Assembly (NCBI GenBank): GCA_021845555.1
Contig: JAJZVS010000151.1
Span: 1-8,887 of the forward strand
Direction of reading: 5' to 3'
DNA: 8,887 bases
Origin: Pseudomonadota bacterium
Lineage (GTDB): Bacteria > Pseudomonadota > Alphaproteobacteria > Acetobacterales > Acetobacteraceae
Every line of letters begins with the position of its first letter. Positions within the stretch are counted from its first letter, which is position 1. Shown one piece after another: positions 1-6,357 of the stretch. The position numbers and the translations under genes were made by a program. The notes under the pieces were generated by a model, which was not told the DNA's origin, searched no databases, and saw only the letters and a list, made by a program, of their open reading frames with translations.

Positions 1-90
1 ACGCATGGTATCCGTGTTTCCCCTTCAGCTTCTCAGCAACCCTCGTCCCCCTCCACTTCCTTTCCGCCCCCACCCGCAGATTCCCCCTAG

Positions 91-726
91 CCGGCGCCGC
101 CGCCCACGCCTTCGCCCACGCCGGCCCCGGCCCTGCCGGTGCCGCCCGCCCCGCCGGCGCCGCCGCCGCCGAAGCCCACGCCCACGCCGCCACAGGCTTT
201 GCCGCTGCCGCCGGTGCCGACCCCGCCGCCGCCGCTGCCCAGCGCGACCTCGCAGCCCAACCCCACCACCAATCCGGCGCCCAATTCTCGCGCGCTGTTG
301 AACACGCTGCAGAAGCTGCGCACGCTGGAACAGCAGAAGCTGCCGCCGACCGCGCGCTATAATCCGGCGCAGGGCGGCGCGCCGCAGGGCGGCGGCAATC
401 CCCAGGGCAACGACACCGCGGCGCTGACCGCGGGAGAACGCGGCGCGATCGGCGCCTATGTGCGGCGCTGCTGGACCTATGATCCCGGCGCGCTGCACAA
501 GACCCCGATGCAGGTGATGCTGACCGTGACCACCGACGCCGATGGCGTGGCGCGGGAGGTCCAGTTCGCGCCGGCCGATCAGGCGAAGATGGCGGCCGAC
601 CCGGTGTTCCAGGCTTTCGCCGACCGGGCCCGGCGCGCGGTGCTGGACCCGACCTGCGCCAACCTGCCGCTGCCGAAGACCATGCTGGGCAAGATCAACG
701 TGCTGACCTTCCGGTTCAGCCCGTAG
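91..726 (+). CDS. tolA: TolA C-terminal part (Tol-Pal energy-transducing protein), 5' end missing or disrupted
   Basis: TolA is the inner-membrane protein that spans the periplasm and links the TolQR motor to TolB/Pal. The readable frame starts after an in-frame TAG at 88-90. It opens with a Pro/Lys-rich low-complexity stretch (to about 290), then a Gln/Leu helix-like segment containing LQKLRTLEQQKLP, then a globular TolA/TonB-type C-terminal domain (about 440-726). The domain keeps a Cys pair (codons 469-471 in CWTYDPGAL and 655-657 in DPTCANLPLP), which in TolA domain III is known to be able to form a disulfide. Immediate position upstream of tolB supports TolA. No N-terminal membrane segment is visible, so the gene is partial, frameshifted, or interrupted by a sequence error at the edge. 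A GTG at 139 is the first usable start in this frame but is unlikely to be the native one. Family call is fairly sure; the 5' limit is not. Confidence 0.75.
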   Translation, partial: PAPPPTPSPTPAPALPVPPAPPAPPPPKPTPTPPQALPLPPVPTPPPPLPSATSQPNPTTNPAPNSRALLNTLQKLRTLEQQKLPPTARYNPAQGGAPQGGGNPQGNDTAALTAGERGAIGAYVRRCWTYDPGALHKTPMQVMLTVTTDADGVAREVQFAPADQAKMAADPVFQAFADRARRAVLDPTCANLPLPKTMLGKINVLTFRFSP

Positions 727-806
727 CGCGACACGGCGACGACATCGCCGCAAGGGCCGACCGCCGGCGGTGCCGCGCGGCCGGCAAACGGGAAAATGAG
801 GATCGC

Positions 807-2315
807 ATGACCGACCGCCGTCTTTCTTCGCTCTCGCCTGATTCCCTGCCGGAGGTGTTCGTGCCGGCCGACGGGCCCTTGGCCGGCCCGCAGCGGCCGG
901 CGGGCGGGATCGCCCGTCGCGGCCTGTTCGCGGCGGCCGGCGGCGCCGGCCTGCTCGGCTTCGGCGGGCTGGCGCGGGCCCAGGGTGCGGCGCCCGCCGC
1001 GGCGCCCCCGGCTGCCCCTCCGGCTGCCTCGGGTGGCGGCTCGGACCAGAGCGCGGTGATCGACGTGAACCGCGCGCGGGCGGCGCCGATCCCGATCGCG
1101 ATCCCGGACCTGCTCGGCGCCGATCCGGCCTCCGCGCAGCTGGGCCGCAACATCGCCCAGGTGATCACCGCCGATCTCGGCAACAGCGGGCTGTTCCGGC
1201 CGATCCCGTCCACCGCCTTCATCACCCCGACGGTTGATCCCGGCACCGGCCTGCCGGTGTTCCAGAACTGGGGATCGATCGGCGCCCAGGCGCTGGTGAC
1301 CGGCCAGACGCAGGTCTCCGGCAGCACCATCCGGGTGGAGTTCCGCCTGTGGGACGTGCTGCCGCAGCAACAATTGCAGGGCACCGCCTACACCACCAGC
1401 ATGAGCAACTGGCGGCGCATCGCGCATATCATGGCCGACGTGATCTACCAGCGCCTGCTGGGCGAGCCGGGATATTTCGATAGCCGCATCGTCTATGTCT
1501 CGCTGACCGGGCCGCGCGGGCGGGAAACCCACCGGCTGGCGATCATGGACCAGGACAGCGCCAACAACCGCTTCCTGACCGACGGCAGCTGGATGGTGCT
1601 GACGCCGCGCTTCGCCCCCAAGGGCGATCTGATCTGCTTCATGAGCTACGCGAACCAGGCGCCGCGGGTCTATCTGTTCGATCTGACCAACGGGCGCCAG
1701 CGCGTGCTGGGCGATTTCGCCGGCATGACCTTCGCGCCGCGCTTCTCCCCCGACGGCGGCAGCGTCATTATGTCGCTGGCGGAAGGCCAGGGATCGTCGA
1801 TCGTCACCGTCAATCTGGCCACGCATGCGCGCCGGCAGCTGACCAGCTCGAACGCGATCGACGTCAGCCCGTGCTACAGCCCGGACGGCTCGCAGATCGT
1901 GTTCAACTCCGACCGCGACGGCGATCCCCAGCTGTTCGTCATGAATGCGGACGGGAGCGGCGTGAAACGGATCAGCTTCGGCCACGCGCGCTACGGGACG
2001 CCGGTCTGGTCGCCGCGTGGCGACCTGATCGCCTACACCCGCTACGGCGGCTCGGAAGCCGCGTTCTCGATCGGCGTGATGGCCCCCGACGGCAGCGGGG
2101 AGCGGGCGATCGCCGCCGGCTGGGACGTGGAGGGACCGACCTTCTGCCCGAACGGGCGGGTGCTGATGTATTTCAGCCAGTCCCGCGCGACCGGCAATCA
2201 GGGCCAGGGATTTTCCTCGCAGCTGATGTCGGTCGATGTGACCGGCTTCAACCAGCGCATCGTGCCGACGCCCACGCAGGCGTCCGATCCGGCCTGGTCG
2301 CCGCTCGGCGGCTGA
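807..2315 (+). CDS. tolB: Tol-Pal system beta-propeller protein TolB
   Basis: TolB is the periplasmic protein that binds Pal and the TolA C-terminus. The 502-residue product has a hydrophilic leader to about residue 36, a twin-arginine stretch (RRGLF, 37-41), a hydrophobic Ala/Gly core and a likely cleavage after ARA (56-58). An Ala/Pro linker leads to the TolB N-terminal domain (about 85-215, containing IGAQALVTGQ). The C-terminal six-bladed propeller follows, with PD40/WD40-like repeats FSPDGG (313), YSPDGSQIVFNSDRDG (357), WSPRGDLIAY (401), FCPNG (446) and AWSP (496). It is longer than the roughly 430 residues of E. coli TolB, mostly at the N-terminus. GAGGA at 798-802 lies 4 nt before the ATG. 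A four-codon ORF at 796-810 overlaps the start as ATGA. It lies 80 bp after tolA in the same orientation, so co-transcription is likely. Pal does not follow. Confidence 0.95.
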   Translation: MTDRRLSSLSPDSLPEVFVPADGPLAGPQRPAGGIARRGLFAAAGGAGLLGFGGLARAQGAAPAAAPPAAPPAASGGGSDQSAVIDVNRARAAPIPIAIPDLLGADPASAQLGRNIAQVITADLGNSGLFRPIPSTAFITPTVDPGTGLPVFQNWGSIGAQALVTGQTQVSGSTIRVEFRLWDVLPQQQLQGTAYTTSMSNWRRIAHIMADVIYQRLLGEPGYFDSRIVYVSLTGPRGRETHRLAIMDQDSANNRFLTDGSWMVLTPRFAPKGDLICFMSYANQAPRVYLFDLTNGRQRVLGDFAGMTFAPRFSPDGGSVIMSLAEGQGSSIVTVNLATHARRQLTSSNAIDVSPCYSPDGSQIVFNSDRDGDPQLFVMNADGSGVKRISFGHARYGTPVWSPRGDLIAYTRYGGSEAAFSIGVMAPDGSGERAIAAGWDVEGPTFCPNGRVLMYFSQSRATGNQGQGFSSQLMSVDVTGFNQRIVPTPTQASDPAWSPLGG

Positions 2316-2390
2316 TCCGCCCGCCGGGCGCGCCGCCGCGTGACCATGCTGCGAATGTACCCGATCAGAGCGGCGTCTCAGCGCAGCTCG

Positions 2391-2554
2391 CCCTCTCCCG
2401 CTTGGGGGAGAGGGCGGTTCGCGCAGCGAACCGGGTGAGGGCAGGCGGCCCACTGCCCGCCCCCAATCCCGTGCCGCACGGCCCTCACCCGCGTGCTGCG
2501 CACGGCCTTCACCCGCGTGCTGCGCACGGCGACCTCTCCCGCAAGCGGGAGAGG
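2391..2554. repeat. Compound palindromic intergenic repeat (REP/RIME-like)
   Basis: Two palindromic arms bound the element. The left arm (2391-2414) is CCCTCTCCCG, CTTG, GGGGAGAGGG with one mismatch. The right arm (2533-2554) is CCTCTCCCGC, AA, GCGGGAGAGG and is perfect. The arms are also reverse complements of each other with one mismatch. Inside are a GGTTCGC/GCGAACC hairpin (2416-2432), a longer-range pair GGGTGAGGGC (2433-2442) with GCCCTCACCC (2481-2490), and a tandem duplication (2485-2532). The CCCTCTCCCG...GGGTGAGGG wording matches a class of dispersed intergenic repeats common in high-GC Proteobacteria. It could shape mRNA 3' ends after tolB. Confidence 0.8.
2485..2532. repeat. Tandem direct repeat, two 24-bp copies
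   Basis: Copy 1 (2485-2508) and copy 2 (2509-2532) share 22 identical leading bases beginning TCACCCGCGTGCTGCGCACG and differ only in the last two. Each contains a small CGTGC/GCACG hairpin. A degenerate half copy lies just before them at about 2469-2484. This looks like a local expansion inside the palindromic element. Confidence 0.85.
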
Positions 2555-2717
2555 TGACGGCGGGGGGGCTTCCCCCGATCGTCCTGGCGGCTTGCGAGAT
2601 GAACTTGCGTTCAACCGCGACCCGCGATAAGGGGTTACACACCTTTTCTGATCGTCTGCCTGAGCGATGGCCGCTCGGCCGTCGTGTTTGCCTGTTGCTT
2701 CATGGTCGCGCCACGAC

Positions 2718-2722
2718 GGAGG
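2718..2722 (+). promoter_or_regulatory. Ribosome binding site choosing the 2733 start
   Basis: GGAGG lies 10 nt before ATG 2733 and is the only strong Shine-Dalgarno match near the candidate starts (2667, 2727, 2733, 2760). It also leaves a compact lipoprotein signal, whereas the 2667 start adds 22 residues with no signal-peptide character. Confidence 0.6.
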
Positions 2723-2732
2723 CCCCGTGCGG

Positions 2733-3953
2733 ATGTCCCGCCCTCGCCATCGCTCCCCCATGGCCGTTTGTTCAGGTCATGCTGCCGTCCCCCCCGTCGC
2801 GCCGCGCGCCTTATGGCTGCGTGCCGCCGGCTGCCTCGCGGCGGTGGCGCTGCTGTCGGCCTGCGCGGGCCAGGGCCCCTCGGTCAGCGCCAGCGGCCAG
2901 GCGGCGCGCTATGCCGCCGAGGCGCATGGCGACTACGCCCCGCCCGGACCGCCCAGCGATCCCTGGGGTCCCTATATCCAGGCCGCCTCGCAGCGATTCG
3001 ACGTGCCGACCACGTGGATTCGCGCGGTCATGCATGTCGAGTCGGGCGGGCATGAATACCTGAACGGCCAGCTCACGACCTCGCCGGCCGGGGCGATGGG
3101 GCTGATGCAGGTGATGCCGGATACCTATCGCGATCTGCAGGCGCAGTACAACCTGGGCAGCGATCCGTACAACCCGCGCGACAACATCATGGCGGGCACC
3201 GCCTATCTGCGGGAGATGTACGACATCTACGGCGCCCCCGGCTTCCTGGCCGCCTACAACGCGGGCCCGCGCCGGCTGGACGATTACCTTGCCAACGAAC
3301 GCCCGCTGCCGGCGGAAACCCGTCGCTACGTGGCGATGATCGCCCCGGCGATCGAGGGCGCCGCGCCGCTGCATGTTTCCCCGGCCGCAGCCTATGCGAT
3401 GAACCGCCTGCCGATCGATATTCCGCCGGGCCTGCGCTACGGCTCGGGCGGGCAGTACCGCGAATACCGGATGGCGAGCAACCAGCCGCTGCCGCCGCCG
3501 GCGCCGTTCCATCCGCTCGTGACGGCGGTGCCGCTGCCCGAGCCGGTGCGCGCCCGTCCGGTGGTCCGCCCGCAGGTAGCGATGTACGTCCCGCCGTCCC
3601 ACCTGCCGGTGCCGCCGCGCTATCGCCGGGTCGGCTTCCGCCTGATCCCCTCCGCGCAGGCCGAACCGCTGCCGGCGCCGCGCATGACCGGCCTGGCGGG
3701 CGGCTGGGCGGTGCAGGTCGGCGCCTTCTACACCGCGGCGCAGGCGAGCCACGCCGCCGGGGAGGCGCGGCACATGGCGCCGGCGATGCTGGCGGAGGCC
3801 CGCCCGGCGGTGTCCACCGTCCATCGCGCGCAAGTGACGTTGTGGCGCGCGCGGCTGACCGGCCTGTCGCGCGGCGCGGCGGTCCAGGCCTGCGCCGATC
3901 TGTCGCGGCATCGGACCGCCTGCATCGTGCTGTCGCCCGAAGCGCAGTCCTGA
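2733..3953 (+). CDS. Lytic transglycosylase lipoprotein with C-terminal SPOR domain
   Basis: Predicted to cleave the MurNAc-GlcNAc bond of peptidoglycan in the periplasm. From the 2733 start it has 406 residues: a signal peptide with basic start and lipobox LSAC (Cys44, predicted lipidation); an SLT domain (about 80-210) with catalytic Glu103 in HVESGG, GLMQVMP (123-129), AAYNAGP (173-179) and the Tyr-containing LPAETRRYV (192-200); a Pro/Arg-rich linker (about 235-320); and a C-terminal SPOR domain (about 323-406) beginning GGWAVQVGAF. SPOR domains bind denuded glycan at division septa, so a role in daughter-cell separation is inferred. That fits the Tol genes upstream, although the 417-bp gap with a repeat suggests its own transcript. 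The start codon is uncertain (2727 GTG and 2760 ATG are alternatives). RlpA also combines SPOR with glycan cleavage but has a different catalytic fold. Confidence 0.9.
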   Translation: MSRPRHRSPMAVCSGHAAVPPVAPRALWLRAAGCLAAVALLSACAGQGPSVSASGQAARYAAEAHGDYAPPGPPSDPWGPYIQAASQRFDVPTTWIRAVMHVESGGHEYLNGQLTTSPAGAMGLMQVMPDTYRDLQAQYNLGSDPYNPRDNIMAGTAYLREMYDIYGAPGFLAAYNAGPRRLDDYLANERPLPAETRRYVAMIAPAIEGAAPLHVSPAAAYAMNRLPIDIPPGLRYGSGGQYREYRMASNQPLPPPAPFHPLVTAVPLPEPVRARPVVRPQVAMYVPPSHLPVPPRYRRVGFRLIPSAQAEPLPAPRMTGLAGGWAVQVGAFYTAAQASHAAGEARHMAPAMLAEARPAVSTVHRAQVTLWRARLTGLSRGAAVQACADLSRHRTACIVLSPEAQS

Positions 3954-3965
3954 CCGGACGATTTT

Positions 3966-3996
3966 CCTCGCCCGCGGCGATGGCCCGCGGGTGAGG
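3966..3996 (+). terminator. Strong hairpin after the lytic transglycosylase gene
   Basis: CCTCGCCCGCGG (3966-3977) pairs with CCGCGGGTGAGG (3985-3996), a 12-bp stem with one G-U pair and a 7-nt loop, 12 nt after the stop codon. There is no T-run on the 3' side, so it is either a non-canonical terminator or an mRNA-stabilising structure. The IS remnant begins immediately after it. Confidence 0.6.
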
Positions 3997-3998
3997 GG

Positions 3999-5147
3999 CT
4001 AGCCTGGATTTCTCACAGTCTGCGCGGGCGCTGGCTTGGTCTTTGCCGCCTGTCGCTTTCGGGTTCGCTTGGGATCGGCGAGGCGGAGGTGTGTCCTGGG
4101 ATCGGCGTGGGCGATGGCGTGCAGGTTGCGTGCTGCGAGGCCATGGATGACGGCATCGACCACCAGCTTGAACGTGCGCCAGCGTGAGCGTCGTCCGTCG
4201 GCAGCCAGGTCCTCAGGGGGAAGAGTCGAGGACATCGCGGCAGATGTCCTCGCTCACCAGCAGCACGATCAGGTGGGCGTACAGCCAACTGAGGCTGCCG
4301 CCCTTCGTTCGTGTGGGCAATCGATCGATATGCAGCAGCGATTTCAGGCGCTTGAAGGCCAGTTCGATCTGCCAGCGCAGGCGATAGACGGCAACGATTT
4401 CCGCCGCCGGGACGTCCTGCGGCAAGGTGGTCGCCAGCACCATGAACCCTGCCGCGGTCAGACTGCGCGGATCGAACCGGTCCTGATGCTTGTTGGCGGC
4501 GCGCTTCAGCCTCAGGCGCGCGTCCGCGGCCTTCTCCGGCGGCAACGGCACGGCAATCAGGCGCAGCGCCAGCGGCCTGGGCTGCTGCGCCGTCCCGGTT
4601 TCCACCTGGACCGCCGATTCCTGCACGGAGGTGCCCGGCGCGAAGGTCTCCAACCGGGAGATCAGACGGAACGGGGCGCCGTCGGCATCGCACAGGGCCA
4701 GCGCCTTCCAGCCGACCCGGACGATGAAGTCCTGCGCTCGCTGGTTGGGGTGATCGAGATAGGCATGCAACGCCTTGGTCTTGGCGTAACCGCGGTCCGC
4801 GATGCGCCCCTCGCCCGCCGCCGGCGCGCCGCCCGGCCGGCCGGCGGCCGATGCAGGAGCGCACCCAGGAAATCGACGGAGCGGTGCAGCCGCTCATGCA
4901 GCGACTGCGCGGTCACCGCCGCCACCCCGGTCATGCGGGCCCAGGCCGCCGCGTCCTGCAGGCTCTTGCCGCCCGGTCCGTGCGCCAGGGCCAGCCGCAG
5001 CAGTGTCGCCCCGTCGGTGATGCCATCGCCACGGCGGCGGCAGACCGCCCCGGTAGCGCGGGCCAGTTCATCCGGTTCGATGTCGGCGGGAAGCCGGGTC
5101 GAGGTCTCGGACCAGGCGTCCCAAACAGAAGATGCTGTGCATGGCAT
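3999..5147 (-). pseudogene. IS4-family DDE transposase, broken by deletion and frameshift
   Basis: Three frame segments join into one transposase. The N-terminal part starts at ATG 5147 (MPCTASSVWDAW) and runs to LHRSVDFLGALLH near 4855. The middle part, in another frame, resumes at about 4810 with the second catalytic Asp in RIADRGYAKTK (Asp codon 4795-4797). It carries the IS4 signature Y-(2)-R-(3)-E-(6)-K (YRLRWQIELAFKRLK, 4386-4342) and hits a stop at 4213-4215. The C-terminal part (PEDLAADGRR to VRNPG) continues in the first frame to 3999. The segment that should hold the first catalytic Asp is missing between the first two parts, and one extra base at about 4215 separates the last two. 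The product cannot be an active transposase. The start has no good Shine-Dalgarno spacing. Family assignment rests on the YREK motif and the general IS4 layout. Confidence 0.85.
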
Positions 5148-5180
5148 CTCCGCGATGAATCGTACCGCATCGCGTCGTGT

Positions 5181-5199
5181 CTGGAGGTTTTTCCTCCAG
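5181..5199. other. Perfect 7-bp hairpin at the putative right end of the IS remnant
   Basis: CTGGAGG (5181-5187) and CCTCCAG (5193-5199) are exact inverted copies around a T5 loop. It lies between the transposase start and the mlaA promoter region. It may be part of a decayed IS end or a simple structure; no further role can be seen. Confidence 0.5.
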
Positions 5200-5316
5200 C
5201 CGGGGCTTATCCGGATGCCTATGTGGTCAAGCCCGGCCAGAACGACTTCGGGGTACCGGCCAAGACGGGAAGGCCCCGGATCCGCGCGATGGGACGTCGC
5301 ACGGAGAACCGCCCGT

Positions 5317-5332
5317 CGCACGATCCCGTGCG
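5317..5332. promoter_or_regulatory. Operator-like dyad upstream of mlaA
   Basis: CGCACG (5317-5322) and CGTGCG (5327-5332) form a perfect inverted repeat around ATCC. The octamer GTCGCACG also occurs at 5296-5303 and 5315-5322, 19 bp apart, about two helical turns. The dyad abuts the putative -35 box, where a repressor would act. No regulator can be named, and short GC dyads are frequent in such DNA. Confidence 0.3.
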
Positions 5333-5360
5333 TTGCGTGCGGTCCGCCGCATGCTACAAC
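5333..5360 (+). promoter_or_regulatory. Candidate sigma-70 type promoter of mlaA
   Basis: TTGCGT (5333-5338) and TACAAC (5355-5360) are separated by 16 bp, with a TG before the -10 region (CATGCTACAAC). It is the most AT-rich box in the region and lies about 60 bp before the mlaA start. An in-frame ATG at 5351 falls inside it, which argues against that upstream start. Confidence 0.4.
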
Positions 5361-5419
5361 CCGGCTCCGAGCCGCCGCGCCGTGCGCCGCGCGCTCCGTC
5401 CCTGTCGAGGCCGTCCCCG

Positions 5420-6199
5420 ATGCGCGTCGCCGTTGGTTCTTGCCTGCTGTTCGCCGTTTTGTTGGCCGGTTGCGCCACGCCGCCGCCGCCAAGCCATCCG
5501 GAGGCGCGGGCGGAGTTCTACCGGACCAACGATCCGCTCGAACCCACCAACCGGGTCCTCTACAAGGTGAACGACGCGCTCGACACGATGGTGCTGCGCC
5601 CGGCGGCCATCGCCTACAAGGCCGTCACGCCCGAGCCGGTGCGCGAGGGCGTGCATAACGTGCTGGGCAACCTCACCACTCCAGGCACGCTGGCCAACGA
5701 CATGGCGGAGGGCAAGCCGCGCCGCGCCGGCGATACCTTCATGCGCTTCCTCATCAACACCACGGTGGGCGGGCTCGGCGTGTTCGATGTCGCCACTCGG
5801 TGGGGCTACCCGGCGCACGACGCCGATTTCGGGGAGACGATGGCGCTGTGGGGCGTGCCGGAAGGGCCGTTCCTGTTCCTGCCCGTCCTGGGGCCCACCA
5901 ATCCGCGGGACGCGCTGGGCCATGGGGTCGATATCGCCGCGGACCCGTTCGGCTGGGTCGGCCAGGGCGCGGCGGTGACGGCGCTTACCTGGACGCGTTT
6001 CAGCCTGACCGCGCTCGACGAGCGCTCGCGCGTGCTCGGGGAGCTCAGCGGGATCAAGAAGACGGCACTGGACCCCTATGCCACCTTCCGCAGTCTTTAC
6101 CGCCAGCACCGGCGGGCCCAGATCGCCAAATTGCGGGCTGATCGGGCAGCGACCGTGCCGGCCTGGTTCCCCGCTCCGGCCGCGGACGCCGGGCGCTAA
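5420..6199 (+). CDS. mlaA: MlaA/VacJ family outer-membrane lipoprotein
   Basis: MlaA sits in the outer membrane with a porin and extracts misplaced phospholipids from the outer leaflet, passing them to MlaC for return to the inner membrane. The 259-residue product begins with a typical lipoprotein signal (lipobox LAGC, Cys18). It carries the family landmarks DPLEPTNR (38-45), RFLINTTVGGLGVFDVA (109-125), DFGETMALWGV followed by GPFLFLPVLGPTNPRD (136-163) and a C-terminal LDPYATFRSLYRQHR (217-231). Length is normal for the family. The start is chosen because CGAGG (5406-5410) lies 9 nt upstream and the lipobox is at the right distance; upstream in-frame starts (5177, 5351) add Arg/Pro-rich sequence without homology. 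mlaC follows 158 bp downstream. The IS remnant lies about 220 bp upstream and does not reach the candidate promoter. Confidence 0.93.
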   Translation: MRVAVGSCLLFAVLLAGCATPPPPSHPEARAEFYRTNDPLEPTNRVLYKVNDALDTMVLRPAAIAYKAVTPEPVREGVHNVLGNLTTPGTLANDMAEGKPRRAGDTFMRFLINTTVGGLGVFDVATRWGYPAHDADFGETMALWGVPEGPFLFLPVLGPTNPRDALGHGVDIAADPFGWVGQGAAVTALTWTRFSLTALDERSRVLGELSGIKKTALDPYATFRSLYRQHRRAQIAKLRADRAATVPAWFPAPAADAGR

Positions 6200-6357
6200 C
6201 CCAGGTTCGGGTTGCGGCGGCCCGTGCCGGCCGCTGCGTCATGCGGCCGTCCACCCGCTGCCCACAAAAGGACACCGCGTCGGTTGAAAACGCCCCGGCG
6301 CCGGCGCGATATCGGCGACCCACGGGCCTTCCTCCCAACATCTTCAGCGAGCCGCTC

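Larger units (their letters stand above)
2316..2732. other. Intergenic region between tolB and the lytic transglycosylase gene
   Basis: This stretch of about 417 bp has no ORF with recognisable coding character on either strand. Its core is the palindromic repeat at 2391-2554. After the repeat come a G7/C5 hairpin (2564-2576) and an AT-richer patch (about 2596-2660) with TTGCGT at 2605-2610 and possible -10 boxes (GATAAG 2626-2631, TTACAC 2635-2640). The spacings (15 and 24) are poor, so I do not call a promoter firmly, although the downstream gene probably has one here. The antisense frames translate to PLPLAGEG/PLPQAGEG-type peptides, which are typical of this kind of repeat and not a protein. 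Confidence 0.6.
3999..5201 (-). mobile_element. Remnant of an IS4-family insertion sequence
   Basis: The interval is defined by the decayed transposase. The left edge is placed where the transposase stop codon and a conserved-looking end (AGCCTGGATTTCTCAC, 4001-4016) meet the preceding hairpin. The right edge is tentative: the segment ending at about 5201 matches the left end only partly (shared TGGA core, about 8 of 16 in register). GGGGCT occurs at 3995-4000 and 5202-5207 and might be a target duplication. With the internal deletion restored, the element would be about 1.4 kb. Confidence 0.55.

Noticed and set aside
5..301. Plus-strand 98-codon frame at the window start
   Set aside because: Nearly pure Pro/Arg translation in a frame shifted from TolA; composition artefact of the Pro-rich linker.
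2391..2554. CRISPR-like array
   Set aside because: Only two adjacent 24-bp copies with no spacers between them, inside a palindromic repeat; no cas genes nearby.
579..2642. Long minus-strand frame (687 codons) opposite tolB
   Set aside because: It mirrors tolB codon structure in GC-rich DNA, has an Arg/Ala/Gly-rich translation without domains, and runs through the palindromic repeat. It is an antisense shadow.
2811..3911. Minus-strand frame (366 codons) opposite the lytic transglycosylase
   Set aside because: Low-complexity Arg/Gly/Ala translation opposite a clearly identified gene; a GC-driven shadow.
5177..5419. N-terminal extension of MlaA from the 5177 start
   Set aside because: The extension is Arg/Pro-rich, starts within the putative IS end, covers the likely promoter, and would bury the lipobox about 100 residues into the protein.
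4036..5658. Plus-strand frame of 540 codons across the IS remnant and into mlaA
   Set aside because: It is antisense to the transposase segments, overlaps mlaA in another frame, and has no recognisable motifs.
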